Of a stretch of 64,000 nt of DNA, positions 44,350-56,488 are shown piece after piece. Made by a program: the position numbers and the translations under genes. Origin of the DNA: Turbatrix aceti (Eukaryota > Nematoda > Chromadorea > Rhabditida > Panagrolaimidae); the NCBI GenBank assembly GCA_963969345.1, contig OZ017766.1:9672001-9736000 (forward strand), read 5' to 3'. Position 1 is the stretch's first letter. Each line of letters begins with the position of its first letter. The notes under the pieces were generated by a model. The model had not been told where the DNA came from, did not search any database, and saw only the letters and a list, made by a program, of their open reading frames with translations.

Positions 44350-45225
44350 CTTTGTGTTGTAAGCAAGGTGTTTGTTGCATTCTGTGTGCGGACAATTTGA
44401 AATTTCGAATAAACATGTGCAATGAGCTGTTCTAAACATCGCTGCTTGCATAATTTGCTACAAAAATTTGAATGCACACAACCTGCTTGCCAACGGTCAG
44501 GGAACGATGGATTGCTAAGCAGGTGCTTAGATAACGACACATCTGCTTGCTCTTCTCAAAAATTGGCATGTGCTTTCGACACAACCTGTGTGCGAGAATT
44601 TGGGAAAATAATGAACAGTAAGACATAGAATGAAACAAAAGGAGTTTACACCCGCACTCGCATGAGAATCATAACGTAATCATAACGGAATTAGAAGGCT
44701 TTGCACGCTGATGTGTTTTATTGTGATGCGTTCATTCTCATCCAGTTCATTGTGTTCCGCAGCTCTAATTTAGTCATTGTTTTTTGCTGAATTTTGAATG
44801 CGAATAAAGGGGAAAATAGCTTAGATTTTTTTGCACTTCATTGTGATTCTTCATTTTCATTGTGCGTCTCATTTGATTCTAGCCGCCTTATAATTCCGTT
44901 ATGATTCCGTTATGATTCTCATGCGAGTGCGGGCAGGGAAAAAAGTTCGATTCTGCAAGCAGTTTTTCTAGTCAAATTTCCAACTTTGGAGAATAATGTG
45001 AGAAATGCAAGCGCCTGCTTGGTGGCGCATGCTAATTTTTGAGAAGAGCAAGCAGATGTGTCGTTAACTAAACACCTGTGTAGTTAGCAGCTGCCTAACA
45101 ACCTGTGTCGATAGGCAGGATGTTTGCCTACGTAAAATCAAAGGAAGCACGACACATGTTGCCTACGAGCTATGCTTGCTTGCTTGCCTAAAACAAACAG
45201 AATGCAACACCTTGGTTGTAAGTGA
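44350..45225. mobile_element. Foldback element, ~870 bp
   Basis: The ends GTAAGCAAGGTGTTTGTTGC and GCAACACCTTGGTTG are inverted. Internal pairs include TGCTTGCTCTTCTCAAAAAT with ATTTTTGAGAAGAGCAAGCA, and CCCGCACTCGCATGAGAATC with its complement at about 44915. Arms are about 390 bp and diverged, with a central region around 44700-44850. It is unrelated by eye to the foldbacks at 0.2, 14.7 and 62 kb. No coding capacity. Confidence 0.75.
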
Positions 45226-46407
45226 ATAAACCCTAACTCTAACCCCGACTCTTGACAACCAGTGGATACCTGCCCCCACATTTGATGCATCGGCCGGGAA
45301 CTCTTCAAAAAACTTCAATCTGATGCCAGTTTTTGCACAAATTTTAGATTTTTTTGACAGAAGAAACTTGTGTTTTTTTCGTAAAAGAATAAAGTAACTG
45401 TAATTTGTTACCCAGTATTACTCCAAAAAAGCGACTTTCAGATGCAAAAATTACTAATTTAAGCAATGAGTTATTAAAAGTAGTACGAGATGTATTTTTA
45501 TGGCGGTCAGTTTTTTAAAATCACAATTTCAAAAAATATTTTCGTTTGAAAAAGATGTTGGATATCTTTATGCAGTTATAACAAATTTTTTTTGACAAGT
45601 TCAAATCATTTTGTCCTAACTTCAGACAATTTGGATTCTTTAAATTTTTTGTACAAAAGTTTTACAAAGTAGAGGGTTCACGACCAACAGTTATAAATGT
45701 TAACGAATTTTTAACTTTTTTTAAAAACACTGAATTTAATGACGTGTACAAGTATTTATATCTGCTTCGTCGGAACATAACAGTTTACATAAAAAAAAGT
45801 ACTTTATTACTTTTTTATAAGACGCGAAGTATATTTATAAATAATTTCTGTTTTCAACAGTTTTATTTCGTTATTACTTATTACAGCGCACGTTTTAAAT
45901 TCACAAATTTTTTATTTGAATGCAAAAATAAAATAAAAAATTTTGTTGTATAATAATACGGCGGTAATAACTATTCGCCGTCAGTTTACTAAAGATCAAT
46001 AGTTTTGCATTGACGGATGTAATTCAATGTAATGCAATGTAAAAAAATCGACACATCGTACAGTGAAAACAGCGTAATTTTATTATACAAAGCACATAAA
46101 ACAAATATTATAAATACAGTTTTTGTAATGCACGATAAAAAAAATACAAAATTTTGACTTTCAAAGTTCGGGTTATGGGCAAGTATTATATTTAGTATAT
46201 ACTGTATGAAGGTGGCAAATTTCAAAAAAATAAAGCTGAATGTTTGTATATACTCAAGTCTGTATGTATTTAATTACAGTTTGCAAAGAAAATGTGGGAT
46301 TCCAAAAAATTGTACTTTTAAGCTAAAGGCAAAAAAAAAACAATAACAAAGCAGCGATAGTACATAAATAAAGCCCGTAGCAAAACCCGTCAAAAGATCT
46401 TTTGTGT
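45226..46407. other. AT-rich intergenic DNA, no gene seen
   Basis: Only AT-driven open frames. CAGTT motifs recur (for example 45510, 45858, 45980, 46112, 46277). Confidence 0.45.
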
Positions 46408-47791
46408 CTAGACAACAAGTGGCTGAGCAAAACCATCTGCAACAGTCTGTGTGTCCTGACGACTGACAGTAGAGTCCCTAGGAGTAACCAGAGGAGCAAC
46501 AGGCTTACGAAAACCCGGAGCAAGCGCGGGGTCGGGGTTGAAGAGTGTCCGCCAGAAACCCGGCCGTTTGGGCGGGGCTCTCGTAAAATCATCTTCAGTA
46601 AATGTAGCGCTTGAAGTTTCTGATCCAAGCAAATGGACAGAACGGAAACGTCTGTGACGACGGATGAGCAGAACAGCAAAAAAGTAGACCAGCACAAGCG
46701 ATATAACAGCGAGGACGATAAACATGACGCAGAGCGTGCTGGTTTGGAGAACGGCGATAACGCTTGAGCCTGACACAGTGCCGTCCGGCAGTTCACCGTC
46801 ATCGGTGCGGATCTGCATAAACCTGCCGGGGTACCGGGGTGGGGGCGTGATGACGAATGCGGTCGAAGAACCCGCAAAATTGGTCTGCACGCACTCGTAT
46901 TTTCCTGCGTTGACGGCTTCGTAACGGTGAATGAGAAGGGATCCGTTGTGCGCGACTTCGATATTTGCGGCCGAGGGAATTGTTTTGCCGTTCTAAAGAT
47001 TTAAGAAATAAAACTTCTCGATAACCCAGTTACTGAAATTTTCCAAAATTGGCAGCACATAAAAAAAAATTTTTTTTTAATTCAAAAACATATTCGAAAT
47101 GGCTCACAGTTTTATAAAAACCCCAAAAAACTTACAAAAAGCCACGAAATTCCCGGTTTTGGATATCCCTTGACTGCCGGACACGGAAGCTCGACAAACT
47201 CTTCAAAATACGGCCAGGTGGGCACCGCGGTGATAAAAGCATCCGGTTCAGAGTCAATAAACGCAAGTCTCAGCCGAGAAATCTCGCCGATCTGCTTGGT
47301 GTCCTTCCGGAGACACCAGTAGTCTGCTTCGTCGGACTCACGGATGTCGCTGATGATGAGGAACCCTACCTGGGGCACGGGATGGTGGTATTTCACCGGA
47401 CGGTTTTCCAGAACGGCATTGTGTTGGCTGAAAATGTAATCATCGAATAAAAAACGACAGTTTTTGAAAACTTTTTTTTAATGTAACTCAAAACTAAATG
47501 AACTTGCAGTCAGTGTGAAAAATATATTTACCCGTCAACATTGGCAATAATCCGTCCATTTTTGTACCACACTGCCTCGACATCTCTCCGATTTGTGCCA
47601 AAAATGGGTTCACACGAGAGAATTGTCATTGTGCCTTTGATAACGAGCAGATCGACCATGCTTACTTGATGCTGCGTTATCGGCGTTGTGAGACCGACGT
47701 CGCCGTCGTTTCCGTCGACCGTGGAAACCAAAATGGAAAACAAAAGAAGTAATGTGCAAAGTGCCGGATTTCTGCGAAGAATGGATGACAT
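46408..47791 (-). CDS. Two-Ig-domain single-pass membrane protein
   Basis: Exons 47532-47791, 47136-47427 and 46408-46992 give 378 aa. A signal peptide (ALCTLLLLFSILVSTVDG) leads to Ig domain 1 with TILSCEP, AVWYKNG and the hallmark DEADYWC. Ig domain 2 has VELPCPAVKGYPKPGISW and AGKYECVQTNFAGSS. A single TM helix (STLCVMFIVLAVISLVLVYF) precedes a basic stop-transfer and a cytoplasmic tail of about 85 residues. This is the layout of neuronal or epithelial adhesion receptors (zig/rig/igdb-like in nematodes); the exact family is not clear. The ATG follows TTTTTTTCAG by eight bases. A decayed copy of part of exon 2 lies at 54.25 kb. Confidence 0.9.
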
Positions 47792-48218
47792 TTTTTTAGC
47801 TGAAAAAAATATGGTCTTTCAGTTTAAAAAAAATATACACGCGAAATTTCTACGAATTGACACCATGTCACAGTTACGCTATTTTGTCTCTGATTTGTTT
47901 CGTACAGTTAATAACAAAGCTACACGAGTTCCGATAAGTTCAGTTATGAACAATACCCAACAATTAGGAGATGGTTATCAGGCGACGAAGGAATTTCTCT
48001 TTTGGTTGTTCGGGGTCAGTTAATGTGCGTATCTGATACACAAACAGAAGCAAGTTATACAAAAAATTATATAAAAATTATATTTGTAAGTAATAACATG
48101 ACAGCATACAAGAGTCAATCAGTTTTTTTTCTTTAAATTTGAATGTTAAATTGTACAATTAAATACAGTGAAACTCTCTAAAAACAGTTAACTTCGAAAG
48201 TGCCAGTGTCGCTCATCA
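47792..48218. other. Intergenic DNA upstream of the Ig gene
   Basis: A plus-strand frame (47688-48023) overlaps exon 1 in antisense and is not supported. Confidence 0.4.
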
Positions 48219-48470
48219 TCACCCCAGTCCAACTTTGGGAGAGTGGACATCAAACCGGCCGGAAGACGGTCTTTTAACTTGGACAATTTTCCGAGGGAGG
48301 AGGACATTAATACCCGATGAGGGAAAGGAACAGTCACCGCATCTTCTGCAAACCGAGACGTGGCTGGGGCGGTTCTTCTTATTCAGCGCCGGTTTCGAAG
48401 AGCTTCCGCCATTTGCATTCGTCGAGTTCCCTTCCCGGACATCCAAACCACCCAACTTTTGCATCCTCAA
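48219..48470 (-). CDS. Possible short coding exon (strand uncertain)
   Basis: A GC-rich 250-bp island. The minus frame of 83 codons contains GGLDVREGNSTNANGGSSSK and VCRRCGDCSFPSSGINVLLP, with four clustered Cys. A plus frame of 90 codons overlaps it entirely. The abrupt composition change is like that of real exons. Neither frame has clear splice partners, so it may be a stray exon of an unseen or decayed gene. Confidence 0.25.
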   Translation of the reverse strand: MRMQKLGGLDVREGNSTNANGGSSSKPALNKKNRPSHVSVCRRCGDCSFPSSGINVLLPRKIVQVKRPSSGRFDVHSPKVGLG

Positions 48471-48499
48471 TAAAATATACTCCTGGAACTATGGAATGA

Positions 48500-49190
48500 C
48501 AATTTGACACGAGTTGGACAAAATTTATCTTTTTGGAGAAAGGACAGTTTTTGCAGAAGTTCTATACAAAAAACGATTTTTAAATATGTATATCAAAACA
48601 AATTTCTTATTATCCCCAGTTTTTTTAGGCAATTATATTTTTACCTAAAACATTTTTCTTATCAAAACATGACAGTGTGTGTTTATATCAGGTAATAAGA
48701 ATTCAAATTAAATTTATTTATTCATTTTTCGTAAGAAGTCAGCAGTTTTTTTAACAAAAAACACTATCTAATACATAACTATTTCTAAAAAACATAAATG
48801 TCCCAAAAACCAGAAAAACCATTTTTTTCAGTGAAAAAAAACTAAAATCATGCATAGAATAACCAGTGGCTACTGAAAAGTACAACTTCCTTCCGACCAA
48901 AGATGGACGGTACTTTTTAACAAATTACAGATGAATGGTCAAAAAATTTTATATGTACGGCTGTTAGGAACAAAAAAAATGGCAATAAATGGTTTATAAG
49001 CTACTACCAGTGACATGTTTTTTAAGGGCATTTTTTTGGGAGCAAAGAACAACTGAAAGTTGATTGACAAATATTTATGATATTATTTTTATGGATGAAT
49101 GCATTTTGGAAGTTCTTTTATTTATTTTGGAAAACTTATAAGTTGCAGTTAAAAAACAACAGATTATAAAAATAAAATAACAATAAAAAT
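48500..49190. other. AT-rich intergenic DNA, no gene seen
   Basis: CAGTTTTT motifs at about 48546, 48618 and 48743; otherwise featureless. Confidence 0.45.
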
Positions 49191-49514
49191 ATGCTCGAAC
49201 AAACAAAAACTTATTTTTTTGTTATCGACAGTGAAACACACCGGTGTGTGCACAGTGCACCTATCGAACTTCTTTCGTCCGAATTGTTGACCATCATGTT
49301 TCAGTTATTAAGAACACCGTCAACGAAACAGACTTTGGGGATAAATACAGTTGCAGGCAAAATTGAGCGAGTCAAAATCATTCGGAGGAAAGAAAACGAC
49401 AATTATCGCGATCACTTTGGTTGTCGACTTGTTGGCGTCACTCAAAAAAAGTTGCATGTTTTTCATTGTACAAACAAACTAAATATTATAAATATGATAC
49501 ATGATACTCAGTGA
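49191..49514 (+). CDS. Hypothetical single-exon protein, 107 aa
   Basis: An ATG-initiated ORF in very AT-rich DNA with higher internal GC. It begins MLEQTKTYFFVIDSETHRC and includes ELLSSELLTIMFQLLRTPST and RRKENDNYRDHFGCRLVG. No signal peptide or membrane helix. I recognise no family. Length and residue mix are more protein-like than the other AT-driven frames nearby, but there is no splice or conservation evidence. Confidence 0.3.
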   Translation: MLEQTKTYFFVIDSETHRCVHSAPIELLSSELLTIMFQLLRTPSTKQTLGINTVAGKIERVKIIRRKENDNYRDHFGCRLVGVTQKKLHVFHCTNKLNIINMIHDTQ

Positions 49515-52500
49515 AATTGGAAAAATGCGTAAAATTTTTGAAATCGTTGCGAAAACAAAGGTTTTTGAAATAAAAAAATTATAATTTTTATTTACGAAAA
49601 TTTTAAGATTATTTTTTAGTTTAACGTTCATCCCTCCCACAGTTTTTATAAAGCAGCATTTTTGGCAAAAAAATACGAGTATAAAAAATGGATTCATTAT
49701 CAAATTGGTCAGTGAAATTAAGAAAATCCGTCAAATTTTTAAAATAATTGCGAAAACAAAGATTGTGAATCTAAAAAATTATAATTTTTAGGAAAGCATG
49801 AAAACATGAATTCAATTCAGTATTTCAGTTTTTAAAAGTAACAATTGAGAAAAAATGCAAGAATGTAAAACACTTTTTGTAGAAACCAAAAAAAAATTGA
49901 GGCGTTAATTGGACTCTAACTGTGTCAGACTGTCAATTTATCCAACACCTCCCTATTTTCTCGAGAAGTTGAGGTGGCAAAAAGAGACGGGGGAAAACGG
50001 ATTCAAGTGTCTGCGAGTTCTCTTTAATGGCAACTGACTGAGACATGCTTGGTTGTACACAAAAAAAAACACGCATGTGAATGAATGTGAGAATTTGTGG
50101 AATTGCGCGTCGGGTTACAAGACAAGAAAAACAACATAGTACATAAAAAATGTGCCACAAATCTTTGACCAAAAAAGTTTTCATATTCAGAAATGGTATA
50201 CTCAGTTTTATTCAACCTGCACCCAAAATCACCACCGAACCCGAGTGCGACTCTCTTTTCTCTCTTTCGGCAAGTTTAGACATCTCGATGATGGAGTGCC
50301 TCGGGGGAGGGGCGGCAATGGCATCCACTGACTTCTTTTCCTCTTAGTCATTCCCGCATATCCCACAAAAACAAGAGACCCGAAGAAAAGTGCCTTGGCG
50401 TGCCGACACGACAGATTGCCTCAAAATGTGGTCCTTGTGGAAGAAAGTATAAAAATGTCAAATGAAAGTCCCGGACAACAAAAACAATAAATTGTGCTTT
50501 TATTTTTGCCGGGGGCCAAAAAAAAGCGGAAATCGCCGTTTACAGTGAGAAAATTTGAAAAGTCAGTTACTGGATTGTATTTAATACTTGACTGCATTAA
50601 AATATGGCAATGAACCGGAAAGGTTTGTTCAGGAAAAAGAGAAGGCATTTCACTTTTTAACGTAAAATGTTGTCCAGTTAGGGAAATGTTTTAGACAGAC
50701 AGGGAAGGAAGGAGGGCTGTCGAGCGGTGGACCAGAACACGTTGCCGGTGGCAGTTCACATGTCAGTTGAATAATTGCCGGTTGTAGAGACCGAACTGAA
50801 AGCTAGCTACAGTTATTCCGTGAATACAAAAAACTTTAAAAATTAAAATGTTTTAACGACAAACTTATTTTTAAATTAAAAAAAAATTATTTTTTAGAAA
50901 TTTTTAAATTAAAAAAAAAATTCATTAAATTCATCAAAAAATTGAACTCCTTGGTTGCCAGTTTTTTTTATCCATTTTTACTCTCCCAACAACTTTCCCA
51001 GAACTTTCTCACCCCACACCCCCCAAAAAACATCCATGAATAACCATATTTGCAGGTTGAGATCTAGGAAACCCCCGTCCTCCCCCCTCCGCTGCACCTC
51101 CCGGAAGTGAGTAAGTGAGGACAAATGCATAAGTGAGTCGCGCCGGTCTTTGCGGGTCGGTCAAGGTCGGTCGGACAAGTGCGCAGTCAGTCGGAGGCGC
51201 GCTTCTTCTGCTCCTCGGAATACTTGAAAAATCCGCGAAAGCCGTGCCGCCGCCAAGGAAAAAAGTCCGGGCAGGGCAGAGGACGATGGAGATGTGCAAA
51301 GCCAGCCCAGTTATTTTGCATAAGCCGGATTTTGGAGGATCTTGGCTGATTTTTTTGTGGTGGTGACTTTTCAGACGTAAGTTAACCAAAACAGTTATTA
51401 TTTATGTACCAAAATTAAAAAAAATAATAGAATTTTGGAAAACTGTACAATGCCCTTCAGTTTTTATGTATTTATGACCCCTAGAAATAGTACAAATGCA
51501 AATGCAAAAAAAACATTTTGCGAGTAACAAATAAATAACAATTCCTCTCACATCAGAAACACAAAAACACACCCCAAAAGAAAAACAAGATGTTACACTT
51601 GTTGCAAACGACGAAGAAAAAAGAGAAGAAGAAAATTTGTGTTTTCGAGGCAAATGAAACATTTATGTAACGACTGACAAATTAGGCACTACCAAATTCA
51701 TAAACAAGTTGCAAGAAGGTTTCTTGACAAAAACAGGTCCTAAGAATTCGCCAGTTTTGAAAATGAAAGAAAGTCAGTTAATGATTAGCAGTTTTTTAAA
51801 ATAAATACGATAATAACAGAACACATCAAAAAAATTGACAGAATACAGACGAAACAGTGTACATTTTTTAACCCATGTTTTTTAACCCGTGAGCAATTCA
51901 CAGGAACAGTTTCAGTTTTTTTCATCAACCCAGCCCAGCAGGGAGCCGATGGACGAGCAGGGCAGCGGTCAGACAGGCGAAAAAAAAGTCGGGGTAAGAA
52001 GCGACAACAATTAGTCAAAAGTGCCGTAGATCATCGGAGTTGTATTCAATCTGCGAAGCAGTGAAGGGCAAAAAAAGAAGAACAAAAAAAGTAAGAGTAA
52101 TTTTCGGATTTGTTGTGAATTGAGTTTTGGGACGAAAAATTGGGGGTACTAATCTGCTGTATAAGACCAGAAGAAATATTTACAGTTATTTATTTTTCTG
52201 TACAACCGTCCGTCAAAATACATAACACTGATTTCAAAAACCGACAGTTACTATAAATTTGTAAATTTTTTTAAATAAAAATTAGTACGAATACTAACGT
52301 TTTGGACATGTCAAAAATTGCTAAAAAAATATATGCCCAAAACAGCATTTTTTTAATGGTGAGCAGTTTTTTTATATTTAAAAGTGAAACTTTTACTGCG
52401 ACACTTTTAGTTATTGAATTTATGAAACACGACGTAAATTGAGCATAGCCAGTTTCCAACAAACCAGCAATTTCTTTCTCATTACCCTTGCGGCCAAAAT

Positions 52501-52759
52501 TTAACCCCCCCAATACACCCTCGGGCCAAAATATCGGTCAGTTTTCCCGAGCGTTTGCATGAATAAATGAATTATGATTATTTAATCATCATAATATTCA
52601 TTCATGCCCGGTGCCGTTCCCCGCAGGGCACAAAGCAGTTTACAGTTCGTTGCCTTAACAGTTTAAAAAATTATAAAAAAGTTGGTTACACTTTTTTTTT
52701 TGAAATTTTAGGGCAGGTCGCACGCAATAAATCAGTTTTCCTTATTTAGTGAGTGCAAA
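49515..52759. other. Long intergenic region with GC-rich patches
   Basis: No gene is supported over 3.2 kb. GC-richer patches at about 50690-50800 and 51060-51370 give Arg/Pro/Gly-rich frames on both strands with no splice logic. CAGTT motifs are frequent in the AT-rich parts. Confidence 0.45.
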
Positions 52760-53050
52760 ATGAGTGCAAACCTGTTTACCAGTTGCAACAAGCCAAAACT
52801 GGCAGGGGTGAAAATGCGCGAGTTACAATTTGACACGAGTATGAATAATTTGTTTGGCACTTTGTGCTTTCGTTATGAAAAGGCAGGGAAGCGCGAGTAC
52901 AAGGCCGTTTGCGATTTATTTAGTATCTGTCATAATTGTGAATCTGATCATGAATTAAAGGGGTTAGTATGGGTAGTGTTGGCACAAACATTTTTATTGT
53001 ATGCCAGTTTTAATGCTTACAGTATAAAACGGTGTCAGGTACGGAACTGA
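52760..53050 (+). CDS. Hypothetical Cys-containing 96-aa protein
   Basis: An ATG ORF with coding-like composition, beginning MSANLFTSCNKPKLAGVKM. It has six Cys and a hydrophobic C-terminal stretch (GLVWVVLAQTFLLYASF). It could be a small tail-anchored protein or an exon. There is no recognised domain and no splice evidence. Confidence 0.3.
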   Translation: MSANLFTSCNKPKLAGVKMRELQFDTSMNNLFGTLCFRYEKAGKREYKAVCDLFSICHNCESDHELKGLVWVVLAQTFLLYASFNAYSIKRCQVRN

Positions 53051-54245
53051 TGAAGTGCCGCGCTAATGAACAGCTTAACGGGAAATGTGTTTATGTATAT
53101 TGCCTTTCGGCGGGCGTAAAGGTTCGCTGCCAGGTTATTTGGTCGTGTGCGCGAAGGAATAACAAGGAATTAATGAGGGGGTTTTGCTAAATTGAAAACA
53201 TGTATAATACAAAACTATTCTCAGTTATAAAAAACTAATTTTAATTTGAAAATAACAAAACAGTATGAAAAGCATTTTATCGCAGGGTTTTAGATAAAAC
53301 ACAAAAATAAAAGTTCGTATTGTATTGAATAGCCACTTTTTATTACAAATTATTTCCTCCGCGGTTCCACCTTCTTTCCAGTGTACCGGACTAATCTCGC
53401 AGCAAAGGCACGGACGGCATCTGCCAGCCAGCAGCGCCGCGCAGCAAGGCAAGGCAAGGCAAGTCATCAAATCAAACAAACACGACAAACAGGAGCGCTC
53501 ACATCAGCGCAGGGGCACCAAATACCCCAACCAACGGGCGGCCTGGGAGCCAGCTCGATTAGCCGCTGTCAAATCGCCTCTGTCTCAGCCAGGCACTTGC
53601 GCAGGACACGCCTGCCAGTTTTCTTTCCTAGGTCCGTCCACAGTTTGTATATGTGAGCTTAATTGAGTCACCATTTATCTTTATTCTACCCTCCGGCAGA
53701 GGCAGTTAAGACCGACTGCCGAACACCGGAAGCTTCGCGTAAAGTGAGAATATGGACTTAATTTGATTGTGCCTTAAACAAGTCACGAAATGCAAGCATC
53801 CTGGAAAAGACAAGAAAGCTGTCAACAGAAAGTTTTATTTAAATTTGAAAATGTAACCAAAAATAGGGATTTTTAAATTAAAAAAAATGTTAAAAAAAGA
53901 TAAAACCTGACAAATGACACGCGCTGTAACAGTTATTTCGATTTTCATTTGAAGAAAAAAGTATTTTAAAAAATATGACATTTGTCGAGCCTTTATACTC
54001 ACTTGCAAATGTCTCAAAATTTATATTTTGTAAAGAAAAATCCAAGTTCAAAATGTCCCAGTTATTAAACCGATTATTGTCTTTCTGATTTAAAAAAAAC
54101 ATTAATGGGGATTTATTCAGTGTACTAAAAAACAAACTCAAAATATTTTTTGAGTTTGTATACATATTTATTTTATTACCCCTGACCTGCTTTGCATCAT
54201 GTTTTCTTGTGATTGAATGCCTTTTTTGCCTTAATAAATATTTAC
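53051..54245. other. Intergenic DNA
   Basis: Nothing convincing. 53330-53660 is GC-richer with a (GGCAA)n-like run near 53448; its frames are low complexity on both strands. Confidence 0.45.
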
Positions 54246-54247
54246 TG

Positions 54248-54308
54248 TACAAAAAGCCATGAAAATCACCGGTTTTAGATATCCCGTGACTGTCGGACAC
54301 GGAAACTC
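54248..54308 (-). pseudogene. Fragment of the Ig-domain gene (exon 2 end)
   Basis: About 60 bp match the 3' end of exon 2 of the gene at 47.1 kb, including its splice-donor side: ACAAAAAGCCATGAAAATCA here, ACAAAAAGCCACGAAATTCC there, then GATATCCCGTGACTGTCGGA versus GATATCCCTTGACTGCCGGA. In translation it keeps a 'PCP.V.GYPKP' Ig strand. No other exon of that gene is nearby, so it is a relic. Confidence 0.6.
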
Positions 54309-54420
54309 AGATTAATTCAGTTTAATTTAATAGTAAGTTACAAAAATTACAGTTTTTTTATCAAATTTATTTCTATCAACCAAAAAAAAATATAAACACA
54401 TCGTACGAAAAATATTGAAA

Positions 54421-54917
54421 TTAGCAACCTTGGTCAAATACCACAAGGGCGTTGTCACCGCTGTAGTCTTTACCAGGATAACGGTATGAAGCGTCGTTGT
54501 TCGTACACGGTTGATAAATCAAGAAATAAATTTGGTTATGGTAACTTTTCCATCCATTGAGACGTCCTTTGAATGCTTTTTGAAGAGTGCCGGTATTGTC
54601 GCCAGTTTTTTCGATATAACTCGTCAAAATTATATCATCAATACCTTGGTTTTTGGCCGTTTTGATGTCAACTTGAACATTTTCATGCAAGTTACCACAC
54701 TTACATTCAACTTTGAAATTTATTTCGTGCATTTTTTTTCCATAATAATGCGAAAAGCATTTACCCGGTTGGCAACCGTACACTGAAATTTTTATTAACA
54801 TAAAACTTGGCAAAAAGTTACACAAAACTTACTGAGAACAATATCACTTGCGTGGACGAAAACCAGACAGGTGAAAAGAAAAACAAAGAAAAGGAGAGAA
54901 AAGCGATGAACCAACAT
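54421..54917 (-). CDS. Small secreted cysteine-containing protein, unknown family
   Basis: Two exons (54833-54917 and 54421-54782) give 148 aa. Residues 1-25 are a strong signal peptide (FSLLFFVFLFTCLVFVHA). The mature protein has six Cys, beginning YGCQPGKCFSHYYG and including KVECKCGNLHENVQVD, then GRLNGWKSYHNQIYFLIYQP and a C-terminal FDQGC. Alternating hydrophobic and polar residues suggest a disulphide-stabilised beta fold. No family was recognised; secretion is the only safe inference. Confidence 0.75.
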
Positions 54918-56488
54918 TCCGGAAAAGCAGTGAAGAAAGCAGAATAATGTGGCAGTTGCCGTGGGTCAATGATGATGCACAATATTCAGATTTTTTTGAC
55001 ATGCACGTTGTATGGTCCAGTGACCGAAGCAATTATTTTTATCATAAATTTTCAACATAATCAGAATATCAGTTAATTTGGGGTCTGTCGAAAATAAAAT
55101 TTAAAAATTGTGACAATACTTATTTTCTAGGAACGCAACGAAAACGCAGAATCCAGAAAAAATACAAATCATTTAATTGATAACAAATCAAAATTAGATA
55201 CATATATTGTAATTGTGTTTTCGCTAGACAGTGAATATTTTACATAATTGTTTAAAATTATAATTTTATGCATAAATCTCAAACGTATGAGTTTTTATTT
55301 AAATATGTATGTATTATTTTTTGACATTTGCATTAACAAGAATAAAATTTATTATATTTTTTGAAATCCGAAATGGTTGTGATTATTGTTTGTATGCTTC
55401 GCCCTGATACAAATGAACACAAAATAAACACAATTTCAGAATTAAAAAATTTTTCTAAAAAAACTCGGATGATTAACGCATTCCAAGTTTTTTTTTAGAA
55501 AAAATTGGGAATGAAATTGGAAACCACGTACAAATATCGTGTGCGTCAGTTTATACATACCCACTGAAGCTGGATTTCAACCACATCGATGACGACATGC
55601 AAAATTGTACCGTGCCGCACGACAGTTTTTTTCTTTTTTTTTGAATTCGGTCTAACATGATTAAAAAAAGTTCACTTCTTTTAGCCAATTTTTTTTGACG
55701 AAAAACTTTTTCTGAGCTTGTGAGCTCTTTTTTGGTTGTGGCGATAATATTAAATAGATTGGATCTTGGATTTTGATTCTGCGATTACTTTGTAGTACCG
55801 TAACAGTTTGTACGACCAAACGGTTACGGTATTCGAAAAATAAATACCAACGGCTGATGACCTTTTTATCCTGATGGACTTTCCAGCGCAGTTTATCTTT
55901 TATTTTTTTTAGCTGCAATGGTTTGCATTAATTTCTAGGCGTATGTATTACTTCCTGAGTAGTTGGAGTACTATGAACGAAACCAACGACCTAACGTATC
56001 CTCCTGACCGAGAAAACTGGAAAATACTACTATGTAGATCGAATGTGTGCTCCCGACTTGAATGTTTGCAATAGTGTTTTTTGATTAAACTGCACGATTC
56101 TTGGCAGTTTAAACATGACATTTCAGTAATATTTATGGTGACGGTTTCTATGGTGGGAAGCCCTATGGTGAAAGGCCTTATGGTGAACGTTCCCACAATC
56201 TTCTGGTCAGTTTCATATTTTAAATAATTTGTAATTACTTTTTTTACATAAATATACAAAATTTGTTGTTAACCCTCGGGTTTTTTTCTGTTTTCCAAGG
56301 CAAATGAACAAGTGTATAGAATTTTTTTCATTCCACATTGATTTCTGCAGTGATTTTTAAAATTATTGCATCGTTATACATACATATTTATTGACGTTCA
56401 AGATTCATTGTTATGCATTTCTCCTGCACGCCAATGATAGTCGTTCTTTTAAAAAATGTACAACAAACAGTTTTTGTAATTCGATAAC
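54918..56488. other. Intergenic DNA with unassigned frames
   Basis: A minus frame at 55661-55918 (KLRWKVHQDKKVISRWYLFF and on) is somewhat protein-like but has no start or splice partner. At 56127-56204, after a TTTCAG, a plus frame reads YGDGFYGGKPYGERPYGER before a GTCAGT donor, a Tyr-Gly-rich micro-exon candidate. The rest is AT-rich. Confidence 0.35.

Noticed and set aside
51009..51389. GC-rich frames on both strands near 51 kb
   Set aside because: Low-complexity Pro/Arg/Gly content, no splice partners, and equal openness of both strands.
53325..53666. 113-codon plus frame
   Set aside because: Runs through a GGCAA-type repeat; no recognisable domain and overlapping equal-length alternative frames.
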